From Omphiscola glabra (taxonomy: Eukaryota; Mollusca; Gastropoda; Lymnaeidae), in NCBI GenBank assembly GCA_964017045.1, contig OZ024808.1, positions 30,793,949 to 30,857,948 on the forward strand: a stretch of 64,000 nucleotides of DNA, given 5' to 3'. The first letter of the stretch is position 1, and each line of letters starts with the position of its first letter. The notes beneath the pieces were generated by a model that was not told where the DNA came from, did not search any database, and worked only from the letters and a program-made list of their open reading frames with translations. This document shows positions 39,501 to 50,100 of this stretch, in pieces. The translations under genes and the position numbers were made by a program.

Positions 39501-42500
39501 CTGGTCTTAGGGTTGTCACAGAAACTCAGTTTACATGTGTCTGGTCTTAGGGTTGTCACAGAAACTCAGTTTACATGTGTCTGGTCTTAGGGTTGTCACA
39601 GAAACTCAGTTTACATGTGTCTGGTCTTACTGTTGCCAGTTAATTTACTAATTATTTTTATGGAAATAGAAAACTAAGTAACAGTTGTTTTTTTTTAAAA
39701 CTATCAATGAATACTATTACTTGAAATTTGTCTTGACAAAACCAGCATGGTAGGATAGTTCCAACGTTACCATCTGATTACCATTGTCATTCATTGTCAC
39801 CCAGGTAACCTCAAAATTTATAGGCCACACAATCACCAGAGAAGAATTAGAGTTATTAGGAGCCAAGAAAAAGGCTCTTGGAGAGCCACCTGGAAAAATT
39901 TTTTACAAAAGGAGTGAAAACAAAGGTTTGTAGACTTATTTATTTGTCTTTATAAAAAATTAGCCCATTACATTTATGTGATCAGTATCCTTTCAGTGTA
40001 AGTTATCACAGGGGGGTGATATCAATTTCACGAGAAACTGTTTTAAACTCTGCAGTTTACCCATAATAATTTTTATTTTTTTCAATGGGCAGAATATAGG
40101 TGTTTGCTGGTTTGGGCAGAGCATATGTGTTGACTGGTTTGGGCAGAGCATATGTGTTGACTGGTTTCATGTTTGATATTCCCACCAAGATGTCAAGTAC
40201 ATCAGAGAAGAGCTTTACGATAGGGTTGATAGCATGAATAAAATAACCATTAGATATTGTTTGCTCTAGTTTACTGTTGTTCATCGACAGATGAGGCCAA
40301 GCTGAACTCCAGCGATGCCAAAAAGAAATTAGATGAAGATAAACGTAGAAATGAGGATATTGAAAACCTTCCTGAAAATGTGAGAGTCAAACCACTTCTC
40401 CCATGGATGGCAGCAGCAATGTATCAAATTATTGACGAGTATTATACTAAGGTGGGTAACTTTTGGGCACTTTTAAGTCATTCATGGGCCACATCTATTT
40501 ATGGGATTTTAATATTTTTGGGGAATAAGCTGGCTACATTTTCTGATTTTTAATGCTGCTTTAAATTTTATTTTTTCAATACTTTACAAATATTCTCATA
40601 TCATCCACAAACTCATCCATTCTCATATCATCCACAAACTCATCTATTCTCATATCATCCACAAACTCATCTATTCTCATATCATCCACAAACTCATCTA
40701 TTCTCACAACATCCACAAACTCATCTATTCTCATATCATCCACAAACTCATCTATTCTATTCTCATATCATCCACAAACTCATCTATTCTCATATCATCC
40801 ACAAACTCATCTATTCTCATATCATCCACAAACTTATCTATTCTCATATCATCCACAAACTCATCTATTCTATTCTCATATCATCCACAAACTCATCTAT
40901 TCTCATATCATCCACAAACTCATCTATTCTCATATCATCCACAAACTCATCTATTCTCATATCATCCACAAACTCATCTATTCTCATATCATCCACAAAC
41001 TCATCTATTCTCATATCATCCACAAACTCATCTATTCTCATATCATCCACAAACTCATCTATTCTCATATCATCCACAAACTCATCTATTCTCATATCAT
41101 CCACAAACTCATCTATACTCATATCATCCACAAACTCATCTATTCTCATATCATCCACAAACTCATCTATTCTCATATCATCCACAAACTCATCTATTCT
41201 CATATCATCCACAAACTCATCTATTCTCATATCATCCACAAACTTATCCATTCTCATATCATCCACAAACTCATCTATTCTCATATCATCCACAAACTCA
41301 TCTATTCTCATATCATCCACAAACTCATCTATTCTCATATCATCCACAAACTCATCTATTCTCATCATCCACAAACTCGTCTATTCTCATATCATCCACA
41401 AATTCATCTATTCTCATATCATCCACAAACTCATCTATTCTCATATCATCCACAAACTCATCCATCTTGTTCAAATTGAGCTATATACAAGATGTTTTTA
41501 TGTATTGACAGCCAATCAATGGATTGGCGTGAGGTCTTGTCGGGTATTTATGATGTAGCCATGGGGAACTCAAGGGTTAATGCTGCGAAACATGCGTTGT
41601 TTGCCATACAAGGCACCTCTGTGCTATGGGTAAATTATGAGCATTATTTTTAAGCTTTTTAATTTATTATTTAGAAATGTTAAAGAGTTGAATTGACTAA
41701 AAGCATTTCTTCATGCACCTGTTTCATTGAACAGATTTCTCTTGAAGACCTCATGGTGAATGTGAACAACATGCCCAAGTCCCAGAGAGACATGGTCACT
41801 TCCTGTGCATCGAAAATGGGGCTCCGTGTCATCACCAAACTGAAAAATACACATGACAGCTCTCTCTTGAGACGCACCGTTACAGCCCAGGACATGTCCA
41901 AGATACTTCAGCTCAACGGGGGTGAATCTGGCAGATATAAATTGGTCAGTCCTTACATTCTATCTTTATAAACATGTGCTATGTCCTTACATTCTATCTT
42001 TATAAACATGTGCTATGTCCTTACATTCTATCTTTATAAACATGTGCTATGTCCTTACATTCTATCTTTATAAACATGTGCTATATTCAGTATTTTAAAT
42101 ATGTTCACCAGTTTAATGGAAAACTAGTGCAGACCTGGGACATGGATTCTCCCCTTCTCCTGCATCAAAACTGCTGGATAGAGATAATTTACATTTATCA
42201 TTTTGTTCATTTTAGGTGTCTTGTAAAAACCCACTCTTGAAAGATGACCTGGACAAATTCAAGGAGGAGTGTCTTGAGCATCACAGGGAACTGGTTGAAG
42301 CTCGCAACAATGATGACCCAGATGCTGAACCACCAGTTGAGAAGAAAACGCTGGACCCATCTCATTTGGTTAGAGGAGACGCCATTAAAACAGAAATATG
42401 TGCTAAGCCAGACCAGGCGGTTAAACCGGTGGCTAAGACCACCCCACCTCTGTTTTCAACGGTTCGGCCGCTTATGTCTCCCATGATGAGACGACAAGGA

Positions 42501-42578
42501 CCGAGGCCTTTAATGGGCCCAAGGTACCCGTTTGATGGGCCTCCTCGTATGGCGAGACCCCGTTTCTTCCCTTTCTGA
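18570..42578 (+). CDS. Tyr/Gly- and RGG-rich protein with dsRBM-like repeats (16 exons)
   Basis: Exons read by eye: 18570-18653, 19031-19067, 19343-20373, 20699-20905, 21324-21428, 21750-22001, 22422-22526, 24274-24452, 25166-25251, 25656-25851, 26598-26721, 39805-39925, 40291-40451, 41492-41629, 41735-41944, 42216-42578. The frame closes to about 1132 residues. The N-terminus is a low-complexity Tyr/Gly/Asp region (GDYAGDYAGGY), then a 32-residue direct repeat and a long RGG/GRGRG region (residues about 150-310), features common in RNA-binding proteins that form condensates. Downstream, three segments end like the second half of a dsRBM: GLSKKSAKMDCYEKAYKLL (exon 4), DFKRNTAMQLAYTNLSNRL (exon 8) and GAKRSCSEAVMNEMKK (exon 11). 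The C-terminus is rich in Pro and Arg. A nuclear RNA-binding role is inferred. The dsRBM layout recalls NKRF-type proteins, but I see no G-patch or R3H domain, so no symbol is given. The start is the first ATG before the Gly/Tyr repeat. Exon 14 has an acceptor problem (see findings). Confidence 0.82.
19379..19580 (+). repeat. 96-bp coding duplication (32 residues, two copies)
   Basis: Within exon 3, the segment TGARVGEGRGRGAAIQQ...SYDYNYGY occurs twice in direct order with one or two substitutions (AP versus PP after IQQ). The period is 96 nt, so the reading frame is kept. It extends the low-complexity N-terminal region. Confidence 0.88.
20906..21090 (+). repeat. 62-bp array that begins at a splice donor (3 copies)
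   Basis: The first copy starts at the GT of the donor after exon 4 (GTAAGTCTTGTAGATTC at 20906). Later copies at 20968 and 21030 read GTAAATCTTGTCGATTC. The last is partial. The tandem unit therefore includes the 5' splice site, with decayed donors downstream. Confidence 0.9.
21964..22052 (+). repeat. 54-bp duplication spanning an exon end
   Basis: The end of exon 6 (AATGATTCTTTATATGATAA from about 21964) is repeated from about 22018, 54 bp further on and inside the intron. The second copy diverges just after AAACTTGCAAA, so no second functional donor results. Confidence 0.8.
22691..22857. mobile_element. SPIN-like hAT MITE, left end truncated
   Basis: The right end reads GGTTGAGAACCACTG, the inverted terminus of SPIN-type hAT elements, and the body has GTGGGTCGTGACCCCTTT and CAGGGGTCGCTTAAGACCAT, also SPIN-like. 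A perfect 8-bp duplication TTCTAGAC flanks it (22683-22690, 22858-22865), yet about 14 bp of the left terminal repeat is missing. It lies in the intron after exon 7 of the RGG gene. Confidence 0.82.
22866..24273 (+). other. Intron sequence without recognised feature
   Basis: The rest of the intron between exons 7 and 8. It is AT-rich; short minus-strand frames (for example 23977-24261) show no signature. Confidence 0.4.
24800..25130. repeat. 22-bp tandem array (about 15 copies)
   Basis: Unit GATTCTGAAATCTCTTGGTG plus TT, with common variants AACATGTGGTG and CACTTG. It fills most of the intron between exons 8 and 9 and ends about 35 bp before the acceptor at 25164-25165. Confidence 0.93.
26818..27955. 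repeat. 37-bp tandem array (about 31 copies)
   Basis: Unit contains TTGATCTTTGAGGCACTTGA and CCATTCTTTGCTGGG. Variants are few (TTGA/TTAA, TTTGAT/TTGGAT) and recur in patterned order, suggesting multi-unit duplications. It begins about 95 bp after the donor of exon 11. The long minus-strand open frame through it follows from 37 nt lacking stops in every phase; it is not a gene. Confidence 0.96.
28161..39635. repeat. 11.5 kb satellite-like array of a 40-bp unit (about 287 copies)
   Basis: Almost perfectly regular 40-bp unit: CTGGTCTTAGGGTTGTCACA followed by GAAACTCAGTTTAAATGTGT or the variant GATGCTCAGTTTACATGTGT. It lies entirely inside the intron between exons 11 and 12 of the RGG gene. Nearly every unit holds TTAGGGTTG in the same orientation. 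Higher-order repeats exist: a 4000-bp block (about 28.7-32.7 kb) is repeated at about 32.7-36.7 kb, a part of it returns 2040 bp later, and a 360-bp (9-unit) block marked by TCTTCGGG repeats at 37781, 38141 and 38501. A recent origin is likely. Confidence 0.97.
40083..40168. repeat. 27-bp tandem repeat (3 copies)
   Basis: Three copies of GTTTGGGCAGAGCATATGTG plus TTGACTG; the first is diverged. It is in the intron before exon 13. Confidence 0.8.
40584..41466. repeat. 27-bp tandem array (about 32 copies)
   Basis: Unit CATATCATCCACAAACTCAT plus CTATTCT, with occasional CTATTCTATTC extensions. It ends about 45 bp before the candidate acceptor of exon 14, so it replaces most of the region where the branch point and pyrimidine tract would normally lie. 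The minus-strand frame (repeating MRIDEFVDD) is a product of the 27-nt period. Confidence 0.95.
41949..42084 (+). repeat. 34-bp array starting 5 bp into an intron (4 copies)
   Basis: Copies of GTCCTTACATTCTATCTTTA plus TAAACATGTGCTAT begin at 41949, 41983, 42017 and 42051. The first overlaps the donor after exon 15 (exon|GTCAGTCC). They are nearly identical. Confidence 0.92.
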
Positions 42579-44250
42579 TCACCCCACATGAATGAGCAGG
42601 TTTTTTTTCACCATCATTTCTAACAGAAACTTTTTGTCAAGACTCTGCTAAGAACAATGTACAATGTCTCATCATTATTTTAAACTCATACATTTTTATG
42701 TTGTAAATATAAGACATAAAAGAATTGTTTATCAAAAAAACCAACATCTGACTGTGTAGAACTTGCAAAGTCCTCCTCAATTCTTCTCAGTACATTGACC
42801 ATGGATCAAGGAGATTGTAACTTCCTTGGGCAGCTCATTACAAAGAGCAACACACAGAGCAAGTGTCTTTGTTCTAAAGATAATGAAAATGTTTTATTTA
42901 GTCTAGCATGTATTTTGTCAATGTTGTAAGGGAAGTGGGGGGGGAAATAAAATACTGTGCTTTGAGTGAGTCCAACTTCCTGCATTACAAATATAACTGA
43001 CACGTGAATTAATGAACTGACAAGTGAGTTAATGAACTGACGAGTGAGTTAATGAACTGACAAGAGTTAATGAACTGACAAGAGTTAATGAACTGACAAG
43101 AGAGTTAATGAACTGACAAGTGAGTTAATGAACTGACAAGTGAGTTAATGAACTGACAAGAGAGTTAATGAACTGACAAGTGAGTTAATGAACTGACAAG
43201 TGAGTTAATGAACTGACAAGTGAGTTAATGAACTGACAAGAGAGTTAATGAACTGACAAGTGAGTTAATGAACTGACGAGAGTTAATGAACTGACAAGGG
43301 AGTTAATGAACTGACAAGTGAGTTAATGAACTGGCAAGAGAGTTAATGAACTGACAAGACAGTTAACGGGTGAGTTAACATGTGATTTAACATGTGAGTT
43401 GTTGGTGTTAAGAAGAAAGGCTGAACAATTTTTTAAAAAGATAATTTTTAATGTGTTGCATTCAAATGGAATTTTGTGTTGTATTTGGGTTCAATTTTGT
43501 AATAATTTCTGTTTGTCAGGTGTTCTCAAACATCATTGGCTTACCCTTGATTTTTCATTTTGAGCAACAAAAAAAAACAAAAAATGTTAAATCTATCTGG
43601 CTTCTTCTATTTATAGAATGTTTATTTTGAACTTGAAAACCCAATAATTGATCAGCTTGACCAGGCTTCACTGTTTGCTTGCATTACTTGTCCTGACCTG
43701 GATGGTTGCTTTACAAGAGGAGAAATAACTGAACAGTTTTGGGAAGGGTCTTCATTGGAGGAGTTTTGTTTAATGTCGTGGGTATAGGTGGAGAAATGAT
43801 TTCTGTGTATGTTAGTCAATCATGAGCTGAAAGAAAGACAAGTGAAGCCTTGTCTTGTCCTCTTTAGAAATTGACAAGTTCAATGTTTGACTATTGCTTG
43901 TAGGTGTACGGCCTTAAATGTTTTATTGCCATCATTTGTAAAATACATTTTTAAAAACCATTTAATTTGCTTGATTAGCTTGAAGGTAGAAGCATTCCAC
44001 CCTTGTCCCCAGCACACACTATACAAGTTTTGTTTTATATGAGTTTGATATGACATGTGCGAGTTACTGATAGTGTTGATCCTGAAAGAAGATTGTCAAA
44101 GTTTGGAAGATTGAAATCTGCGTCTTTTTAATGGTGTGTGGAAAAAAGTTTCAAATTTCCAAAGAAGCATTTTATTGTCTTGAATATCTATTTTATTTTT
44201 GTTAAACATTGTTTTTGTATTGTTCAATAAAATCAAATAAATTAAAACAG
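42579..44250 (+). other. Probable 3' UTR of the RGG/dsRBM gene
   Basis: Non-coding DNA after the TGA at 42576-42578. Candidate AATAAA signals lie at 42946-42951 and 44226-44231, so a short or a long 3' UTR is possible; the long form would include the 20-bp array at 43000-43375. Confidence 0.5.
43000..43375. repeat. 20-bp tandem array (about 19 copies)
   Basis: Unit GTGAGTTAATGAACTGACAA with GA/GT and length variants (some copies lose GTG). It lies between two possible polyadenylation signals. Confidence 0.92.
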
Positions 44251-45260
44251 TTGAGTTGTGTGCATTGATTGGTTCAGGACACTTGTATAGCTAGATACGG
44301 TAATGATATATAATACAGACCTGCCAACCCTTCCGATTTTGTCGGAATTAAACGGATTTTTTACCCCTCATTCCGACCTTCCGACAAACCTCTTAAAATT
44401 ACGATTTTCCGAAGATTATATTTTAAAATCCGAAAGCGACCAAAAAAAAATACAAATTCGTATACGACGTGAAGTGGTGCATTCCTTTATTTTTACGTAG
44501 TGACTACATGTCCGGCGACCGGACTAATACGTTCTCGAGATATTCGCCCGGCTATTACTATTATTACTATTAAATATTTGATCAAGTCACCTGACCGCCG
44601 TAGCAAAGTTGCGCGAGATATTTGTCCGTCAGCCTTGTCACGTGACCGCTAATAGTCGATCAGTCCGGTTGCCGGACGTGTAGACAGTGACACTGCCTTG
44701 TTTTTATCGAAGCGAGCCGCGATACCCAAATCATTCTTCAATTATCAATTGATCCGATCGCGATTCATCCTTTTACCAGGCTAAAAATAATTCAGTTTTG
44801 TTGTGACTCTTTGTTTGTTAAAGTTTTTCTTAATTAAATTTAAATCGATAAAATCTATTGAAAGTGGTGGGTACAATTATATTAATAAACATATTTTAAC
44901 AAACAAACAAAAAACAACATGAATACAACTGCAGCTAAAAGTGCAGTGAATCTACGACATCCATGTCTAATTTCTTTGCTAAGTTTTATTGACCACCTCT
45001 CTTATTGAAGGAAATATTTCTCCAACCAACTCCGATCGTTTTAATGCCAGAGTCAAAGAAATGTTACCACACTCGCAGATTGCTAGAAGATTGAGAAAAA
45101 ATATTACCATGCAACAAGGGCAAGCATGAATGTTGATCTTTTCAACTTGCTTGTATCTAAAATCAGTTGCATTGAGAACCGCAGCACTAGACCTATCAGA
45201 GTATCATACAATCACTTCAATAAATACGTTACTGTAAAATAAGTCTATAGTAGTATTTTA
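44251..45260. other. Intergenic, possible unclassified DNA-element fragment
   Basis: CAGACCTGCCAACCCTTCCG near 44316 followed by AT-poor, CG-containing sequence with repeated CCGG/CGACCG words differs from the surrounding base use. It could be the end of a DNA transposon, but no matching right end, target duplication or transposase is seen. Confidence 0.25.
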
Positions 45261-45264
45261 GAAA

Positions 45265-45370
45265 ATGTGGCCAATGCCATGGCTTGATTGCCACATGTGG
45301 CTATTGCAGTTGCTTGATGACCAAATATGTGTCTACTGCAGCGACTTGGTGGCCACGTGTGGCTAATAAC
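45265..45370. repeat. Degenerate tandem repeat of about 40 bp (3 copies)
   Basis: Three diverged copies built around GCTTGATTGCCACATGTGGC / GACTTGGTGGCCACGTGTGG. Confidence 0.6.
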
Positions 45371-45445
45371 AAGTAGCTGTTTCCTACAGTGGATATATTG
45401 TAATGAAACTGATAGTTAAAAAGAAATTTGTTGTTGATATGTCAT

Positions 45446-45592
45446 GCATGAGACATCCACTCATCCCACGCATGAGACATCCACTCATCCCACGCACGAG
45501 ACATCCGCTCATCCCACGCATGAGACATCCACTCATCCCACGCATGAGACATCCACTTATCCCACGCATGAGACATCCACTCATCCCACGGC
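45446..45592. repeat. 24-bp tandem array (6 copies)
   Basis: Unit CATGAGACATCCACTCATCC plus CACG, almost invariant. Both strands are open because the period is a multiple of three. Confidence 0.93.
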
Positions 45593-46066
45593 TATCTCCT
45601 GGCGGATGTAAGCGAATTGTAAACATATGCACATTTGTAAATTAACACTCGTATTAGTAAGAACGCTTTGAACTGTAGCTAGTTAAGTGGCGCAGTCTGT
45701 TACCAGGGCCAACTCCTTATCTTGCGTAAGCAAACATTCATCTAAACCTGTCCACAAGCGTATGGCTTGCACGAGAAACGAATGGTATTTATTCAGCGTC
45801 TGGTTTTGATGACTTTACAAGAGCCGGATTTGAATATAAGGGTGAATTTCCTATGCAGTTAGTAGGTGTAAAAATAAAACTTATTATTAGTAGTTATGAT
45901 ATTTGGAATATACTGAAAATTCGCAATTAAAAAAAAGGGGGGGGGGCAGTTGTTGGGGTTCAAATTTTCGTCAAATTTCTTTTTGAACGCACTGTAATAA
46001 ATAGTAAAACAAAATAATGCATCCAAAAATAAAATTGAAGCAAAATCTTAACGTGTGGACTGAAAA

Positions 46067-46152
46067 AAAGATTCGACCAAATTTCCGTTCGATCAAATTT
46101 CCGTCGATCAATTTTCCGTCGACGAAATTTCTTTCGATCAAATTTCCGGATA
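46067..46152. repeat. 18-19-bp degenerate tandem repeat (5 copies)
   Basis: Copies of TTCGATCAAATTTCCG with small changes (GACCAAATTTCCGT, GATCAATTTTCCGT, GACGAAATTTCTTT). Confidence 0.85.
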
Positions 46153-46154
46153 CG

Positions 46155-46938
46155 GGTTTTGAGAGTATATTACAAATAATTCTATAAGAAACGTTGGTTT
46201 AATGATAGCGCGCAAATACAATTCCCGATAACTACGCTAAATGAGATATACTTTTAATAACGCAAACGCGTTTGGTGCGTAATATTTTCTTTTCGGAAAA
46301 TGAAATCGCCTCAGTATGGTGTAAAAATATTAGTTTTAAAAGTGGTTGAGACATCATACTATTTAATATAGTTCATGGGCGTGAAATAAAAAGAGTGCAA
46401 TGACGTATGCCGGGGTGGAAGGGGTGTAGCGAAAATTTGTATGCTTAAATGTGCGTGACTTGAGTTAATGTTTTGGCAAGTAACGTTAGTAGATGGGAAG
46501 TTCACGCATTGCTGTCGCCATGTTTGGCGGGCTATATCTAGTTTATAAAAATTGAAGAAAATGATATCCTTAATTACACACATCTTTTATTTTTTTTTCT
46601 GTAGTAAAAACATGCCGAAAACGTCATTTTCATTAGCGGACGCGGGAAAAAATCAAGGGCGCTGATGGCTCCCGAGCGAAAGTGTTGAGGGGGTCTTGGC
46701 GTGTGTTTTAATGTTTTAATTATCAGTCACCTGGTGTTCAGAGTATCATGTCGTCATCTACTGATATTCTTATTGAAATTTCGTAACATTGAAACAGTTA
46801 AGCGCAATTTTACAAATATAATAATGGTAAATAGGTTACATGTATGACAAAATTTATCAATACAAAATAAATATAAAGCTGTGTAGACTCTGAATTCTAA
46901 TTGTGAATAAATGTTCAGTCTGAGCATTTTTTTTTAAA
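46155..46938. other. Spacer upstream of the ShKT gene
   Basis: Nothing recognised. A mixed region with several CG dinucleotides (for example GATAGCGCGC, GACGCGGGAA) but no clear island. Confidence 0.35.
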
Positions 46939-47047
46939 ATGACGTCGCAAGAAATATTTAATACTCATGTGGACCTCTTAAACCTCTTCAGCGTAGAATC
47001 GAATTCTAAATTATTTACCGATACTGCAAATATCCAGATGCATAATG

Positions 47048-47055
47048 TATATAAA
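47048..47055 (+). promoter_or_regulatory. Candidate TATA box of the ShKT gene
   Basis: TATATAAA lies 88 bp before the ATG chosen at 47143. A start site about 25-30 bp downstream would give a 5' UTR of about 60-70 nt. This also argues against using the upstream in-frame ATG at 46939. Confidence 0.55.
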
Positions 47056-47142
47056 CTGGGTGATGCTCTGTGTTGTGTCAACCGTTCCAACCCTGTTCCA
47101 ACCCTGTTAGACGTTTGGTCAGTAAGTAGAGCAACTAACAAG

Positions 47143-50100
47143 ATGTTGAGACGTGTCTTACTGAACTTGGCCGTTGTCACACTGGTGGCGCTGTCACACG
47201 CACAACAAAATACTCAAGGTAGATAGCAGACGGCTCTTTAAAATACATGGGTATGGTTTGGTTGTGTTTTTGTGTGTTTGTGTTTGGTTGTGCGTTTGGG
47301 TATGTTTTTGTCTGTGCCATGAAAGCAGATATTTAGCGGCAGTTAGGGTTTTGATAATGCTGTGAGGTTCATTGGAGACCATATTCTATTGTTACATCAG
47401 GGAGATATCTACTGATCAACAATCTGGAACGTGGAGCATTTGTTGAGAATACCAGATTTAAGAGTGTTAAGGGCAGTGGTTCTCGACCTTACTACTGCCG
47501 CGACCCTTTAATACAGTTCCTCATGTTGTGGCGACGCTCCAACGACAAAATTATTTTTGTAGCTACTTCATAACTGTAGAACATATGTAGGTTCCAATGG
47601 TCTTAGGCGGCCCACTGGAAAATGGTCATTTGACCACCAAAGGGGTCGCGACCCACAGGTTGAGAACCGCTGATATAAAGGGTACTGTGACCATATATGC
47701 GTGTATTTAACAATATTAATTGTACAAATCAAAAACCACAAAATTGATCGCAACCGAATTTGGCATGGTCAAAAACCCTTGACCACAAGCTCATACAAAC
47801 TGGTTCATGGAAAGTTTGGGTTTAAATCCCTCTAGTCTAAAGACTGTAATAAATATATAACTTTAAATTTTAATTTATTACACGCCCCCCCCCCCCCCCC
47901 ACACCAAAAAAAAAAAAAAACACGTGTGGAAAATGACAATTGTACGTCATCATTTTTTGAAGTTTATGAATAGGAAAAAACAACGACCCAGCTACACTTA
48001 AAATACCACAAAGAAAACCATTCTTCGTTTAAGTTAAAATGAGGGCCCAGGTGGTAGCTCATTACAGATGTGATGTTCTTTGTGCCTTATCATCGTTTGC
48101 TCTTTCTGCAATTTTTGGATATTGTCTACCTTTTAATGCGTTTTATCTCGTTGTTTAAAAGAAAGTCTACCTTTTAATGCGTTTTATCTCGTTGTTTGAA
48201 AGAAAGTCTACCTTTTAATGCGTTTTATCTCGTTGTTTGAAAGAAAGTCTACCTTTTAATGCGTTTTATCTCGTTGTTTGAAAGAAAGTCTACCTTTTAA
48301 TGCGTTTTATCTCGTTGTTTGAAAGAAGGTATTTTTTTCAAAATGATTTTATTCTTTTATTTTCTACAAAAAGAAGAATGATTTCCCTTTTTTTTTAAAA
48401 CAACGAATGCTTACAAAAGCGCGGCTAAAGGGACTTAACTCTTTACTGGAGCATAAAACTAACAAGTACACGTAAAGGCGTGTCATATCACAGATGGCGT
48501 GCCGTACGTTGATCCGAATCTAATTCCCCTTGCCCCCTTCCGAAATAACCTCTCCACGTCTCACCTGAACTCCCCCACCAACCTATTCCCGTCGTTCTCC
48601 AAACGAGGCAGACGCGATCAACTGAGCGACGGGGTCCCGTGTCACAACAACAAAATGGATGCTACAAAGTTACAAACTCCATGGATTTGTGAGTAGACAG
48701 AACGTCTTTAAAAATTATGACGTTGTTTAAAGTCTTGCCCCAACGTCGTTAAATAACTAGCCCAGTTTTTTTTTTGGAGGGGGGGTGACTTGATGTTTTC
48801 TCGCGGTCTACAGCACACTGCTTGTTGATGTTAGCCTAGTCCATTAATAAAGGATTTGATCGTGACAAGTCCAAGACGATGAGTAAACATACTGATTGCT
48901 GATGATGGCGAGAACTGATGCTATAAGGGACAAAGTTGGAATCTAACGCGCTGCCCATAGGACATGACAAACCCTTACCATTAGTAAAGTAGAGACAATG
49001 CGTTGGTTTTAAAACCAATGAATTTCAAATCCCATGTAAGTAAACAACAACCAATATAATAACGGTATTTGCAAAAGTTGGGCTGGTTTATCCGGCGTCG
49101 AACACGTAATTCAGACTTTAACTACTCTCTACCACACACATTTTAACTCCCACCAGATGGTGATGAGTGCACTGATGCCAGGGGAGACTGTTGGGCGTAC
49201 GATCCAAGTATCTGCACGGAGTATGCAGACTGGGCCAAGGACAACTGTAAAAAGACGTGTAGCTTCTGCTCCCAAACAGTTGCTGCTGACACGACCTCTA
49301 GCGGTGAGTGGTGTGTTGGGTTTTACATTCTTTTACACTAGGGTATCTGAACCAGTGATGTTTGCACCCCAGGGGGCTCCGAGATGGCATTTCAGGGTAG
49401 TGAGAGAATTAAAAGATCAGAAGATACGTTAGGCTTTATAGAATGATATAAATTTTTTAATGATTTAACACTTCTACATCATCATTTTCCTGTATGTATC
49501 AAGTCAAAGTTTATTTTCTAAGCTCTATAGTTATCTTTACAATTCATTAGATAAATTAGAACAAATTTATTATCGAATTTTAAAAAAAATGCAATGTTAG
49601 TTTTGTAGTGGGTACGAGGCACAGTAAAGCAACTTATAGGGTGTGAGATAATTTACAAAATGTGTATTGGTGTTGCGTATACAAAAGTTCTGGAAATAGT
49701 GATTTGAAATGTATTGATACAGTTTCTGAAACTTTTTGCTGAAGACCTTGCTACAACTTAAACATCAGAAAATAGTTTCAGACACAAACAAATGACAACT
49801 AAAAAAACCCAAAGGGCAAAAAACCAAATTTAAAACTTATTGCATTATTTTTAGGAAATTGCGAAACAATGTTTCCTATTTTAGTAAATAGAAGCAAAAA
49901 TTATAGGAATCACTAAAATGGCGCCAAATCTGAACATTTTCCTTAACACGGGGTTTACGTTTAGCTTGTGAGAAAATGATAATGCTTTGTGATTTGGACT
50001 GAGCAAGACATATTCCATGTTCAAAGTCGCAAGGCAAGTACAAAGATGAACATTTTTATTCAGATTAAAATGCGGCGCTTCTCTTAAAATAAAAATAAAG

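Noticed and set aside
28161..39635. CRISPR array or true telomere
   Set aside because: There are no spacers between the units, so not CRISPR. The unit is 40 bp with one TTAGGG, not consecutive hexamers, and genes flank both sides, so not a chromosome end.
40865..41374. Acidic repeat frame MRIDEFVDD on the minus strand
   Set aside because: Product of the 27-bp intronic array.
46939..47142. Upstream in-frame ATG that would add 68 residues to the ShKT protein
   Set aside because: A candidate TATA box lies inside that segment and the signal peptide begins at the 47143 ATG, so the longer form would bury it.
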